DNA of 49,363 bases from Eubacterium sp. (GTDB lineage Bacteria; Bacillota; Clostridia; Lachnospirales; Lachnospiraceae): NCBI GenBank assembly GCA_017430325.1, contig JAFRNE010000017.1:1-49363 (forward strand), read 5' to 3'. The notes below the pieces were generated by a model, which saw only the letters and a list, made by a program, of their open reading frames with translations, was not told where the DNA came from and searched no databases. Shown here piece by piece: positions 8,859-17,426 of the stretch. A program made the position numbers and the translations under genes. How positions within the stretch are numbered: position 1 is the stretch's first letter; each line of letters starts with the position of its first letter.

Positions 8859-10073
8859 ATGAAAGAGAATGATCAGGCAGTTTTATCTGATATGGTTGCT
8901 TTTGTTGCCTGTGCTGGATGCGCGGCCGGCAAAGCAAGATTTCAGGACAAATGCAGCAGTTGCCGGGAGGCAGTGGAAGCCGGTTTTATCAGGGGCGAGT
9001 GTAAGAGTGGATGCGTGGGCGTAGGCTCATGCGTACCTGTATGTAAGCAGGGCGCTATCAGTATACAGGACGGAAAGATAGTGATCGACCGTGAAAAATG
9101 TAATGGCTGCGGAGACTGTGCGGCAGAGAATGTTTGTCCACAGAGACTTATAAAGATGATCCCAAGAAAGGCTACGAACTTTATCCCTTGTTCTTCTACA
9201 GAAGAAGAGGAAAGCGTAGTAAGGGCAACCTGCGGATATGGATGTATCGCCTGCGGTGAATGCGAGCGTTCATGTCCTAAAGGAGCGGTTTCGATAGTAA
9301 ATAATCATGCGGTAATAGATTATGATAAATGTGTCGGCTGTGAGGCCTGCACTATAAAGTGCAAGAAGAAGATCATCGTGGATACACTCCATGATCTGAC
9401 AAAGCTTAAGGAAAAGGTTGCATTTGTAAAGTGTTCCGGCGGTTCAAGAGCTTCGGCTGTATTTGAAGGCATGGGCATACAAAAATGTTCTGATGCTGTA
9501 AAGCAGGATGCAAAGGCTCTTGGTATCTGTACTACAGGTTGCTGCGGACAGGGAGACTGTACTACAGTCTGCCGATTCGGAGCTATCTCCGTTGTTAACG
9601 GAACAGCTGTTGTAGATCCTGAAAAATGCGTTGGCTGCAGAGACTGTACTTTTGCATGTCCAAGAAATCTCATAACTATGGTTCCTTATCAGGGAATGAA
9701 GCTGGTTCCATGCTCATCAACTGATGATTATGAGGATAAGCTTAAGGTCTGTGATTCAGCCTGCATCGGCTGTGAGGATTGCGTAAACAACTGTCCAAAC
9801 GGTGCGATCTACATGGAAGAGAAACATGCAGTGGTAGATCCTTCTCTTTGTGAGAACTGCAAGATGTGCCAGTATGTTTGTATGAGAAATGTTATAAAGG
9901 AACAGAAGGTTCCGGATTATATATACCTGCAGAGAGCAGCGCTCGCCAATGATGCGCTGGACGAGAAGCCTGCATGCTGTGACGGCCAGGCAAATAAAGC
10001 AGCAGACGAGAAGCCTACGTGCTGTGACGGCCAGGCAGATAAAGCGGCAGAGAAGAAGGGAGGGGATCAGTGA
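8859..10073 (+). CDS. Polyferredoxin: tandem duplicated RnfB-like [4Fe-4S] protein
   Basis: A 404-residue soluble iron-sulfur protein without signal peptide or membrane segment. It contains two homologous halves. Unit 1 (about residues 12-175) has CKSGCVGVGSCVPVC, CNGCGDC....CP, CGYGCIACGECERSCP and CVGCEACTIKC. Unit 2 (about 188-360) has CTTGCCGQGDCTTVC, CVGCRDCTFACP, CDSACIGCEDCVNNCP and CENCKMCQYVC. That makes eight probable [4Fe-4S] sites. The units resemble the cluster-rich C-terminal part of RnfB. The tail carries two copies of a 15-residue repeat with a CC pair. A likely role is to take electrons from PFOR, encoded directly downstream (TGATG overlap), and pass them on. The start is ATG 8859 with AAGGAGATGG at 8847-8855. 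Confidence 0.85.
   Translation: MKENDQAVLSDMVAFVACAGCAAGKARFQDKCSSCREAVEAGFIRGECKSGCVGVGSCVPVCKQGAISIQDGKIVIDREKCNGCGDCAAENVCPQRLIKMIPRKATNFIPCSSTEEEESVVRATCGYGCIACGECERSCPKGAVSIVNNHAVIDYDKCVGCEACTIKCKKKIIVDTLHDLTKLKEKVAFVKCSGGSRASAVFEGMGIQKCSDAVKQDAKALGICTTGCCGQGDCTTVCRFGAISVVNGTAVVDPEKCVGCRDCTFACPRNLITMVPYQGMKLVPCSSTDDYEDKLKVCDSACIGCEDCVNNCPNGAIYMEEKHAVVDPSLCENCKMCQYVCMRNVIKEQKVPDYIYLQRAALANDALDEKPACCDGQANKAADEKPTCCDGQADKAAEKKGGDQ
9960..10049 (+). repeat. 45-base tandem duplication encoding DEKPxCCDGQAxKAA
   Basis: Two near-identical 45-base copies (9960-10004 and 10005-10049) encode the C-terminal tail of the polyferredoxin. Each carries a Cys-Cys pair. The few differences (GCATGC/ACGTGC, AAT/GAT, GCA/GCG) suggest a fairly recent in-frame duplication. 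Whether the CC pairs bind metal is unknown. Confidence 0.9.
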
Positions 10074-13000
10074 TGCGTACAAGAAAGACTATGGATGGAA
10101 ATACAGCTGCAGCACATGTTGCATACGCATTTTCAGAGGTTTCAGCTATATATCCTATCACACCATCCTCACCTATGGCAGAAAGTATGGACGAATGGGC
10201 TGCTGCCGGACGTAAGAACCTTTTTGGTGAGAAGGTAAATATCATCGAAATGGAATCTGAGGGCGGAGCTGCCGGTGCTGTGCATGGTTCTATCACGGCA
10301 GGTGCCTATACTACTACATTTACTGCTTCTCAGGGACTTCTTCTGATGATCCCTAATATGTATAAGCTGGCAGGAGAGCAGACTCCTACAGTATTTCATG
10401 TTGCTGCCAGAGCTCTGGCAACACATGCGCTTTCAATATTTGGCGACCATTCCGATGTAATGAGCTGCCGTCAGACAGGCTTTGCCATGCTCTGCTCAAA
10501 TAATGTTCAGCAGGTTATGGATCTTGGTGCAGTTGCTCATCTTGCGACTATCGCAGGAAAGCTGCCTATGATGCATTTCTTTGACGGTTTCAGAACATCT
10601 CATGAATATCAGAAGATCGAGGTCTGGGATTATGAGGATCTCAGAGAGATGGTGGACTGGGATGCAGTTAAGCGTTTCCGTGAGAAGGCACTGAATCCTG
10701 AGCATCCGCATCTTCTTGGTTCGGCAGAACAGCCGGAGACCTTCTTCCAGCATCGTGAGGCCTGCAATACAGCCTATCTCGAGACTGTGGAGACCATCGC
10801 TAAATACATGGAAATGGTTAACAGCAGGATCGGTACGGATTATAAGCCGTTTAATTATTATGGTGCAGCTGATGCAACTGAGATCCTTGTAGCTATGGGC
10901 TCAGTCTGTGACGCTGCAGAAGAAGTAGTTGATTATCTTAACGCACAGGGACGTAAGGTTGGTATCGTTGAGGTTCATCTTTACAGACCATTCTCAGCTG
11001 ATTACCTGACAAAGGTTATACCTGAGACCGTTAAAAAGATAGCTGTACTAGACAGGACCAAGGAGCCGGGAAGCCCTGGAGAGCCTCTGTTCCTGGATGT
11101 ATGCAGCGCCCTTCGCGGAACTCCGTGGAAGGACTGTCTGATCGTAGGTGGACGTTACGGACTTGGTTCCAAGGATGTTCAGCCGGGTGATATTCAGGCT
11201 GCATTTGAAAACCTGTGGAGTGAGTCTCCAAAGAGAGAGTTCACTCTTTCAATAAATGATGATGTGACATATCTTTCACTTCCTGTTACTTCAAATCCTG
11301 ATGTGGCAGCAAAGGATACTGTTGCATGTAAGTTCTGGGGCCTTGGTGCTGACGGTACTGTAGGCGCCAATAAGAACTCTGTAAAGATCATCGGTGACCA
11401 TACGGACAAATACGTTCAGGCGTATTTCCAGTATGATTCCAAGAAGTCCGGCGGTGTGACCATATCACATCTCCGTTTTGGAGACAGCCCGATAAAGTCG
11501 ACCTACTATGTAAAGCAGGCAGACTTTGTTGCATGCCATAACTCTGCATATCTCACAAAATACGAGATGGTGCAGGATGTTAAGCCGGGCGGAGCATTTC
11601 TCCTTAACTGCACCTGGTCGGATGAAGAGCTTGAGGAGCATATCCCGGCTGCAGTAAAGAGATACATAGCTGAAAATAACATCAGATTCTATACCTGCGA
11701 TGCGGTTGATATAGCCAAGAAGGTCGGCCTCGGCGCAAGACGTACAAATACAGTTCTTCAGGCTGCATACTTCTATATCGCAAATATCATTGATATCAAC
11801 GAAGCTGTCGGCTATATGAAGGACGCTATCGTTAAGACTTATTCGAAGAAGGGCCAGAATATCGTAGACATGAACTGCGCGGCTGTTGACGGCGGCGTGG
11901 ACAGTGTTCATGAGGTTAAGGTTCCTGAAAGCTGGAAGACTGTGCCTGCTGATCCGGCACCAGCGAGATTAGTGGGCCGTGATAAGCTGCACACAGATTA
12001 TCTTAATAACATACTTGTTCCTACAAATACACTTACCGGCGACAACTGTCCTGTTTCTGTATTTGTGGATACTGCAAACGGAGTGCTTCCATCAGGTACA
12101 GCAATGTACGAAAAACGTGGTATAGCAGCTGATCTTCCGCACTGGTGCTCAGGCAACTGTATGCAGTGCAATATGTGCGCATATGTATGTCCTCACGGCG
12201 TTGTGAGACCATTCGTACTGACTGCTGAGGAGGCTAAGGATTATCCTGATGCTGTACCTATGAAGGGTACCAAGGATAAATATTTTGTACTGGGCTTTTC
12301 GGCTAAGGACTGTACAGGCTGCGGTTCCTGCGCAGAGGTCTGCCCGGCTCGTAAGAAGGCCCTTGAGATGAAGGCTGTTGATACAGAATTCATGGAGAGA
12401 GAGCAGGCTAAATACGACAAGCTCTTCGCAACAGTTCATAACGAAGACAGACAGGTTCCGTTTGATAAGAGTACGGTTAAGGGCTCTCAGTTCGTACAGC
12501 CGTTAATGGAGTTCTCAGGAGCATGTCCTGGCTGTGGCGAGTCACCTTACGCAAAGCTTGTAACACAGCTTTTTGGCGACAGGATGATAGTTGCAAATGC
12601 TACCGGATGTTCAATGATCTGGGGCTGTTCAGCACCTTCTACACCTTATACGGTAAATAAGGATGGCCGTGGACCTGCATGGGCTAACTCCCTCTTCGAG
12701 GATAATGCAGAGTTCGGTTATGGTATGGCAACAGCTGTAAATGCAAGAAGAAATGAGCTGAAGACTGCAGTTGAAGCTCTTAAGGAAAATAATCAGGAAA
12801 CAGCCGCGGCAGCTGATAAGTGGCTCAGTGTCATGAATGATGGCACAGAGGCCGGAGCTGCCGGTGAAGCACTGCTGGATATCTGTAAGAAGCTTGCTGA
12901 TACAGATGTCAATGCAGCATATGTAGTTAATAATTCAGACCTCCTCAGCAAACCGTCTATATGGCTGTTTGGTGGTGATGGCTGGGCTTATGATATCGGT

Positions 13001-13618
13001 TACGGCGGACTGGATCATGTCCTCGCTTCCGGTGAAAATGTAAATGTACTTGTATTTGATACTGAGGTTTATTCAAATACCGGCGGTCAGTCTTCGAAGG
13101 CTACACCTGTTGGAGCAGTTGCCAAGTTTGCAGCTTCCGGTAAGAAGGTGAAGAAGAAGGATCTGGCTCAGATCGCAATGACCTATGGTTATGTTTATGT
13201 GGCACAGATCGCTATGGGCGCAAATCCTGCCCAGACACTTAAGGCTCTCAAAGAGGCCGAGGCCTATGACGGACCATCTCTTATCATTGCATATGCACCA
13301 TGTATCAACCATGGCGTAAAGGCTGGTATGAATAAGAGTATGCCTGAGATGCGTAACGCAGTTCGTTCAGGTTACTGGAATTTACTTCGTTATGATCCAC
13401 GTCTTGCAGAGCAGGGTAAGAACCCTCTGATGCTCGACAGCAGCAAGCCTACAGAAAACTATCAGGATTTCCTGATGGGTGAGGTAAGATACAATTCGCT
13501 TAAGCTCCGTTTCCCTGAGCAGGCAGAAGAACTGTTTAAGAGGGGTGAGGAAGCAGCCAGCGAGAGATTCGAGGCGCTGCATCACAGAGCTATGGATAAG
13601 AAAGGGGGTAATGCGTAG
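10073..13618 (+). CDS. nifJ: Pyruvate:ferredoxin (flavodoxin) oxidoreductase
   Basis: A single-chain PFOR of 1181 residues, the usual family length. It converts pyruvate, CoA and oxidised ferredoxin to acetyl-CoA, CO2 and reduced ferredoxin. In order: the N-terminal pyrimidine-binding domain (YPITPSSPMAE), the gamma domain, two [4Fe-4S] sets (CSGNCMQCNMCAYVCPHG near 692; CTGCGSCAEVCP near 746), CPGCGESPYAK near 817, and the TPP/Mg site GGDGWAYDIGYGG near 966 followed by NTGGQSSKATP. ATG 10073 overlaps the polyferredoxin stop (TGATG) and has GGGAGGGG upstream; an adjacent GTG at 10070 is possible. The stop overlaps the next start (TAGTG). In this window it takes pyruvate from KDPG cleavage and from glycolysis. 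Confidence 0.97.
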   Translation: MRTRKTMDGNTAAAHVAYAFSEVSAIYPITPSSPMAESMDEWAAAGRKNLFGEKVNIIEMESEGGAAGAVHGSITAGAYTTTFTASQGLLLMIPNMYKLAGEQTPTVFHVAARALATHALSIFGDHSDVMSCRQTGFAMLCSNNVQQVMDLGAVAHLATIAGKLPMMHFFDGFRTSHEYQKIEVWDYEDLREMVDWDAVKRFREKALNPEHPHLLGSAEQPETFFQHREACNTAYLETVETIAKYMEMVNSRIGTDYKPFNYYGAADATEILVAMGSVCDAAEEVVDYLNAQGRKVGIVEVHLYRPFSADYLTKVIPETVKKIAVLDRTKEPGSPGEPLFLDVCSALRGTPWKDCLIVGGRYGLGSKDVQPGDIQAAFENLWSESPKREFTLSINDDVTYLSLPVTSNPDVAAKDTVACKFWGLGADGTVGANKNSVKIIGDHTDKYVQAYFQYDSKKSGGVTISHLRFGDSPIKSTYYVKQADFVACHNSAYLTKYEMVQDVKPGGAFLLNCTWSDEELEEHIPAAVKRYIAENNIRFYTCDAVDIAKKVGLGARRTNTVLQAAYFYIANIIDINEAVGYMKDAIVKTYSKKGQNIVDMNCAAVDGGVDSVHEVKVPESWKTVPADPAPARLVGRDKLHTDYLNNILVPTNTLTGDNCPVSVFVDTANGVLPSGTAMYEKRGIAADLPHWCSGNCMQCNMCAYVCPHGVVRPFVLTAEEAKDYPDAVPMKGTKDKYFVLGFSAKDCTGCGSCAEVCPARKKALEMKAVDTEFMEREQAKYDKLFATVHNEDRQVPFDKSTVKGSQFVQPLMEFSGACPGCGESPYAKLVTQLFGDRMIVANATGCSMIWGCSAPSTPYTVNKDGRGPAWANSLFEDNAEFGYGMATAVNARRNELKTAVEALKENNQETAAAADKWLSVMNDGTEAGAAGEALLDICKKLADTDVNAAYVVNNSDLLSKPSIWLFGGDGWAYDIGYGGLDHVLASGENVNVLVFDTEVYSNTGGQSSKATPVGAVAKFAASGKKVKKKDLAQIAMTYGYVYVAQIAMGANPAQTLKALKEAEAYDGPSLIIAYAPCINHGVKAGMNKSMPEMRNAVRSGYWNLLRYDPRLAEQGKNPLMLDSSKPTENYQDFLMGEVRYNSLKLRFPEQAEELFKRGEEAASERFEALHHRAMDKKGGNA

Positions 13619-14982
13619 TGATCAATCTTAGCAGTGTAGGAACGGCTATGCCGGAACAGGACCCTAAGGTTCGTGTAAATAATAATGACGAGGTCGCTAT
13701 GGGTTATACCGAGGAGATGGCGGTCCGTGAGGCACTGCGCTGCCTCAAATGCCGTGAACATCCGTGTATGACATCAGGCTGCCCTATCCATAACAATATA
13801 CCTGCATTTATAGAGAAGATAACTGAAGGAGCCTTCGAGGAGGCTTATCAGATCCTGACAGAGACAACAGCTCTCCCTGCTGTATGCGGAAGAGTATGTC
13901 CACAGTATCTTCAGTGTGAAGGAAAATGTGTCCGCGGTGATAAAGGACGTCCGGTTGCTATCGGTGCACTGGAGCGTTTTGTGGCTGACTGGCACAGACA
14001 TAATACTGTAGAAGAAGCGTCTGCGGCTTCAGAATCAGAGAAGAAGCAGAAAAAAGTTGCTGTTATCGGCTCCGGTCCTGCAGGTATCGCATGTGCAGGA
14101 AAGCTGGCTGATAAGGGCTATGCTGTTACTATATTTGAAAAAGAGAAGAAGGCCGGCGGCGTACTGAGCTATGGTATTCCTGAGTTCCGTCTGCCTAGGG
14201 AGATAGTTGATACTGAGCTTGAGAAGCTTCAGAAAACAGGCGTAGTTATAAATACAGAAAAGGAACTTGGCAGGGATATCAGCATTGATTCCATCATGGA
14301 GCAGGGCTTCGATGCTGTATTTATCGGAAACGGTGCCGGAAAGTCTATCCGTCTCGGAATTCCTGGACAGGAGCTTAAGGGCGTTCTGTCTGCATCAGGT
14401 TTCTTATATGATGCAAATATCGGAAAAGAGTATCCGAAGGCTGAAAAGATAGCAGTTATCGGCGGCGGAAATGTAGCTATGGATGCGTGCCGTGCAGCGG
14501 CTCGTGTACCGGGCGTGCAGAAGGTTTATGTGGTTTACAGACGTTCCATGGCAGAGATGCCTTCAGATCCGAAGGAGCTTCGCGAGGCTGTGGCTGAAGG
14601 AGTTGAGTTCATCTATCTTACAGGACCTGTAGAGGTTGTGGGAGACGGTGATAAGGCTGTTGGCCTGAAGTGCCAGAAGATGGAACTTACCGAGCCTGAT
14701 GCATCAGGAAGAAGAAAGCCTGTTCCGATCCCTGGTTCAGAGTTCGTTCTTGAAGTAGACTGCATCATTGAGGCTATTGGAAGTGAGAGTGACAATGACG
14801 GCTTTGGTGATCTTGAGAAGAGCTCTCGCGGCTATATCACGACAGATCCTGACACATTTGCAACATCACGTCCGGGTGTTTTTGCCGGCGGCGATACTGT
14901 GACCGGTCCTAAGACCGTTATCGCGGCTATGGGTGCCGGAATAAAGGCGGCTGAGTCGATAGCAGAATATCTGGAGAAATAA
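13618..14982 (+). CDS. gltA: GltD-like NAD(P)H-dependent FAD/Fe-S oxidoreductase (glutamate synthase small subunit family)
   Basis: 454 residues, the usual length for the stand-alone GltA/GltD or NfnB-type flavoproteins. The N-terminus has MPEQDPKVR and two cysteine sets (CLKCREHPCMTSGCP, CGRVCPQYLQCEGKC). An FAD fold follows (GSGPAGIACAG near 150) and a nucleotide fold (GGGNVAMDACRAA near 281), ending with FAGGDTVTGPKTVIAAMGAG. Members move electrons between NAD(P)H and a partner through FAD and Fe-S clusters. No large glutamate synthase subunit and no NfnA partner lie nearby. Its position in one operon with PFOR and a polyferredoxin suggests electron exchange between ferredoxin and NAD(P)+. 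Start GTG 13618 overlaps the PFOR stop; AGGGGGT precedes it. Confidence 0.88.
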   Translation: MINLSSVGTAMPEQDPKVRVNNNDEVAMGYTEEMAVREALRCLKCREHPCMTSGCPIHNNIPAFIEKITEGAFEEAYQILTETTALPAVCGRVCPQYLQCEGKCVRGDKGRPVAIGALERFVADWHRHNTVEEASAASESEKKQKKVAVIGSGPAGIACAGKLADKGYAVTIFEKEKKAGGVLSYGIPEFRLPREIVDTELEKLQKTGVVINTEKELGRDISIDSIMEQGFDAVFIGNGAGKSIRLGIPGQELKGVLSASGFLYDANIGKEYPKAEKIAVIGGGNVAMDACRAAARVPGVQKVYVVYRRSMAEMPSDPKELREAVAEGVEFIYLTGPVEVVGDGDKAVGLKCQKMELTEPDASGRRKPVPIPGSEFVLEVDCIIEAIGSESDNDGFGDLEKSSRGYITTDPDTFATSRPGVFAGGDTVTGPKTVIAAMGAGIKAAESIAEYLEK

Positions 14983-14987
14983 TGAGC

Positions 14988-15022
14988 ATACCGGTTGTAT
15001 TGAAAAATATGACCGGTATTTT
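14988..15022 (+). terminator. Probable terminator of the polyferredoxin-PFOR operon
   Basis: ATACCGGT (14988-14995) pairs with ACCGGTAT (15012-15019) across a 16-base loop, followed by TTTT. It lies 6 bases after the gltD-like stop. The rest of the gap to 15192 is A-rich with imperfect AATAATACAAAGA repeats. Confidence 0.55.
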
Positions 15023-15192
15023 GCTACCCGGAAGACGAGCTGCTGGAAAGAGGCGGAAAGTTATGATATTATGGGTAGGACGAATAAATGCTAAATGATT
15101 GATTTGAAAGAGATTGATACAAAAAGAATAATACAAAGAAATAATACAAAGATTAATATAAAAAGATAATGTGATAAAGGAGTCATGCAAGG

Positions 15193-17172
15193 GTGTTGAG
15201 CAAGAATGTCAGAAGTAGAATATTAAGGATGCCGGCTGTATTTTTGGCGCTGTTTTTTATAGTGACGATCTTCGGAGGCGGTTTATTTGTGTCTGCGGAA
15301 GAAACTACGGCTGCGGAAGAAACTGCGTCAGAGGAAGGAACTACGACTGCGGGATCGGAATTGGATGAGTTATCGAAGTATGAGCAGTTCGTCAGAGAAT
15401 ATGCATATCTGGACGGAGACGCTATAAAGAAAGAACTGCAGGCATTGTATGAGGAAAACAAGGAAAGTACACCTTCGATATCAATAAGCGTTTTCGGAGA
15501 AACAGAAGATTTATGCTCGGTGGTTTACGGAAATGCCAATGTTGAGGATGCTGTGGCAGCTGATGAAGATACGATCTATGAATGGGGTTCTGTCAGTAAG
15601 CTCCTGGTCTGGGTAAGTGTAATGCAGCTTTATGAGCAGGGCAAACTGGATGTGTCTGAGGATATTACAAAATATCTTCCTGAGGACTTTTTGAAATACC
15701 AGTCATCAGAAAATCCGATCACCATGAATAATCTTATCAATCATGATGCAGGCTTCCTTTCACCTTATAAGGATGTTGAAACAAGTAATCTGGACGAGCT
15801 TATGCCTCTTGATGAAGCACTGAAGAAGACTGAACCGGCGCAGGTATATGAGCCTGGAGAGGTGGTTGCATATTCCAACTGGGGCACCGCACTTGCTGCT
15901 TATGTAGTTGAACAGATCAGCGGCATGGATTACGCTGAGTATGTGAAGATAAATATACTTGACAGGCTGGGTATGGAGCATACTGCCGTAAAGCCTGATC
16001 TTTCAGATAACCCATGGGTGGCTGAGAGAAGAGATCAAACATATGGCTATTATTACGAAGACGAGAAACTGACTTCAATGGGTTCATGCCGTGCATATAT
16101 CCATATTTATCCGGCAGGCGCCGTAACCGGTACCATAGGGGATCTTAAGAAGTTTGCCCGTGCATTTCTCTGTAACAGCGAGGATTCGGTACTCTTTGAG
16201 AAACCGGATACATTGGAACTGATGCTGTCACCGTCTCTCTATTATTCAGGAACGAGTGTTCCGAGATTCTGTCATGGTTTTGAGGCTGATATTTACGGTA
16301 AGGGAAGGCTTATACTCGGACATGGAGGAAATACCACCGGGTTCACGGCTCTTCTGCAGTTTGATCCGGAGAGCAGGACCGGTCTTGTCATGATGACAAA
16401 TGTCCGTGCAGAAAGAACTTTCAGATCAAGGCTTCCGGAAATAGTGTACGGTAAGCCGGATTATTCGGAGATCTCCGGTGGAGACTTCACGCAGCTGGAT
16501 TTTACAGGTCATTATATTATGAGCGGCGGAACCTTTGAGAAGGGCTGTTTTTCACTGTACAGCTTCCTGACGGATCGCCTTCATATCAGAGAACAGAATG
16601 GCGAATATACAAGCAACAGCGGTATATCATCAATAAAGCAGCTTTCGGACAATGTGGCTGTAGTAACTCTGGTCAACGGAGAGGAGCAGCTGTATTATAT
16701 AAAATATGATTCGGATGGAAAGTTTGAGGGACTCCAGAATACATCGGTTGACTTTATCAGGATCAGTAATTTTAAGTTTACACTGCAGATGGTACTCATG
16801 CTGGGAATGATACTTGCACTTGTAATAATGATGGTGCTTCTTGTTGCGCATCTGCTAAAGATCAGACGTTTTAAGGATCCGGATATCAGAAGATACAAGC
16901 TATGCGAGATCAATGTGGGAATAGCTGAGGCCATACTTGCGGCCGCTATAAGTCTGCTCTTCCTGTTTGGCGTAAATAATATCATACTCCGTGCTATATT
17001 CTGTATAGTTGCTACGGCATTCCTTGCACTGATGATCGAGCTTCTTTTCATGACTCACAGAAGGGGTAAAAAGGACGAGATCAGTAAAGTGCTTATCCTG
17101 GAGGATGTATGTGGATTCTTCATCCTGGTCGGATTTATCTATTGGAGATTATATCAGTTCTGGGGATTCTAA
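15193..17172 (+). CDS. Membrane-anchored beta-lactamase-family (class C-like) serine hydrolase
   Basis: 659 residues: a signal peptide (to about VSAEE, residue 35), a short Thr/Glu linker, a penicillin-binding/beta-lactamase fold domain (about 75-415), a beta-rich stretch, then four C-terminal hydrophobic segments (about 525-655). Catalytic motifs are visible: SVSK (SxxK), YSNWG (YxN) and HGGNTTG (KTG equivalent). Such proteins include D-aminopeptidases, esterases and peptidoglycan-acting enzymes; resistance cannot be inferred. Start choice: an ATG at 15185 reads into a stop after four codons, so GTG 15193 (AAGGAG at 15177-15182, 10-base spacing) or TTG 15196 is used. It stands alone between two terminators. 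Confidence 0.82.
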   Translation: MLSKNVRSRILRMPAVFLALFFIVTIFGGGLFVSAEETTAAEETASEEGTTTAGSELDELSKYEQFVREYAYLDGDAIKKELQALYEENKESTPSISISVFGETEDLCSVVYGNANVEDAVAADEDTIYEWGSVSKLLVWVSVMQLYEQGKLDVSEDITKYLPEDFLKYQSSENPITMNNLINHDAGFLSPYKDVETSNLDELMPLDEALKKTEPAQVYEPGEVVAYSNWGTALAAYVVEQISGMDYAEYVKINILDRLGMEHTAVKPDLSDNPWVAERRDQTYGYYYEDEKLTSMGSCRAYIHIYPAGAVTGTIGDLKKFARAFLCNSEDSVLFEKPDTLELMLSPSLYYSGTSVPRFCHGFEADIYGKGRLILGHGGNTTGFTALLQFDPESRTGLVMMTNVRAERTFRSRLPEIVYGKPDYSEISGGDFTQLDFTGHYIMSGGTFEKGCFSLYSFLTDRLHIREQNGEYTSNSGISSIKQLSDNVAVVTLVNGEEQLYYIKYDSDGKFEGLQNTSVDFIRISNFKFTLQMVLMLGMILALVIMMVLLVAHLLKIRRFKDPDIRRYKLCEINVGIAEAILAAAISLLFLFGVNNIILRAIFCIVATAFLALMIELLFMTHRRGKKDEISKVLILEDVCGFFILVGFIYWRLYQFWGF

Positions 17173-17191
17173 GAAGACGGATTCTATGTAG

Positions 17192-17228
17192 ATGTAAGAG
17201 GCAGTTTTCGCTGCCTCTTACATTATTT
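17192..17228 (+). terminator. Rho-independent terminator of the serine hydrolase gene
   Basis: ATGTAAGAGGCAG (17192-17204) and CTGCCTCTTACAT (17211-17223) form a perfect 13-bp stem with loop TTTTCG, followed by TATTT and later T-rich sequence. Confidence 0.8.
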
Positions 17229-17304
17229 ACACTTTCTTACATTTTTCTTTCATAAAACCCGAGAAATATGAATAAAAAATCTTAATATTTTAATATTTTT
17301 TCAG

Positions 17305-17333
17305 TTGAATTGTTCCCATGGATTTATTATATT
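17305..17333 (+). promoter_or_regulatory. Promoter of the LacI-family regulator gene
   Basis: TTGAAT (17305-17310), a 17-base spacer and TATATT (17328-17333) give a good sigma-A promoter about 94 bases before the regulator start. No copy of the TGTAAGCGCTTACA operator lies here, so autoregulation through that box is not seen. Confidence 0.6.
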
Positions 17334-17426
17334 AATAAAGAGGTTCACAGTATTTTTGTATGTGAGGCTATATAGAAGTCAAAAGGACATCTATATGATA
17401 TTAAATAATGAAAGGGGTTACACAGA

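Noticed and set aside
13618..14982. Calling the GltD-like gene NfnB of an electron-bifurcating Nfn complex
   Set aside because: The partner NfnA subunit is not encoded here, and stand-alone GltA-type proteins have the same length and motifs.
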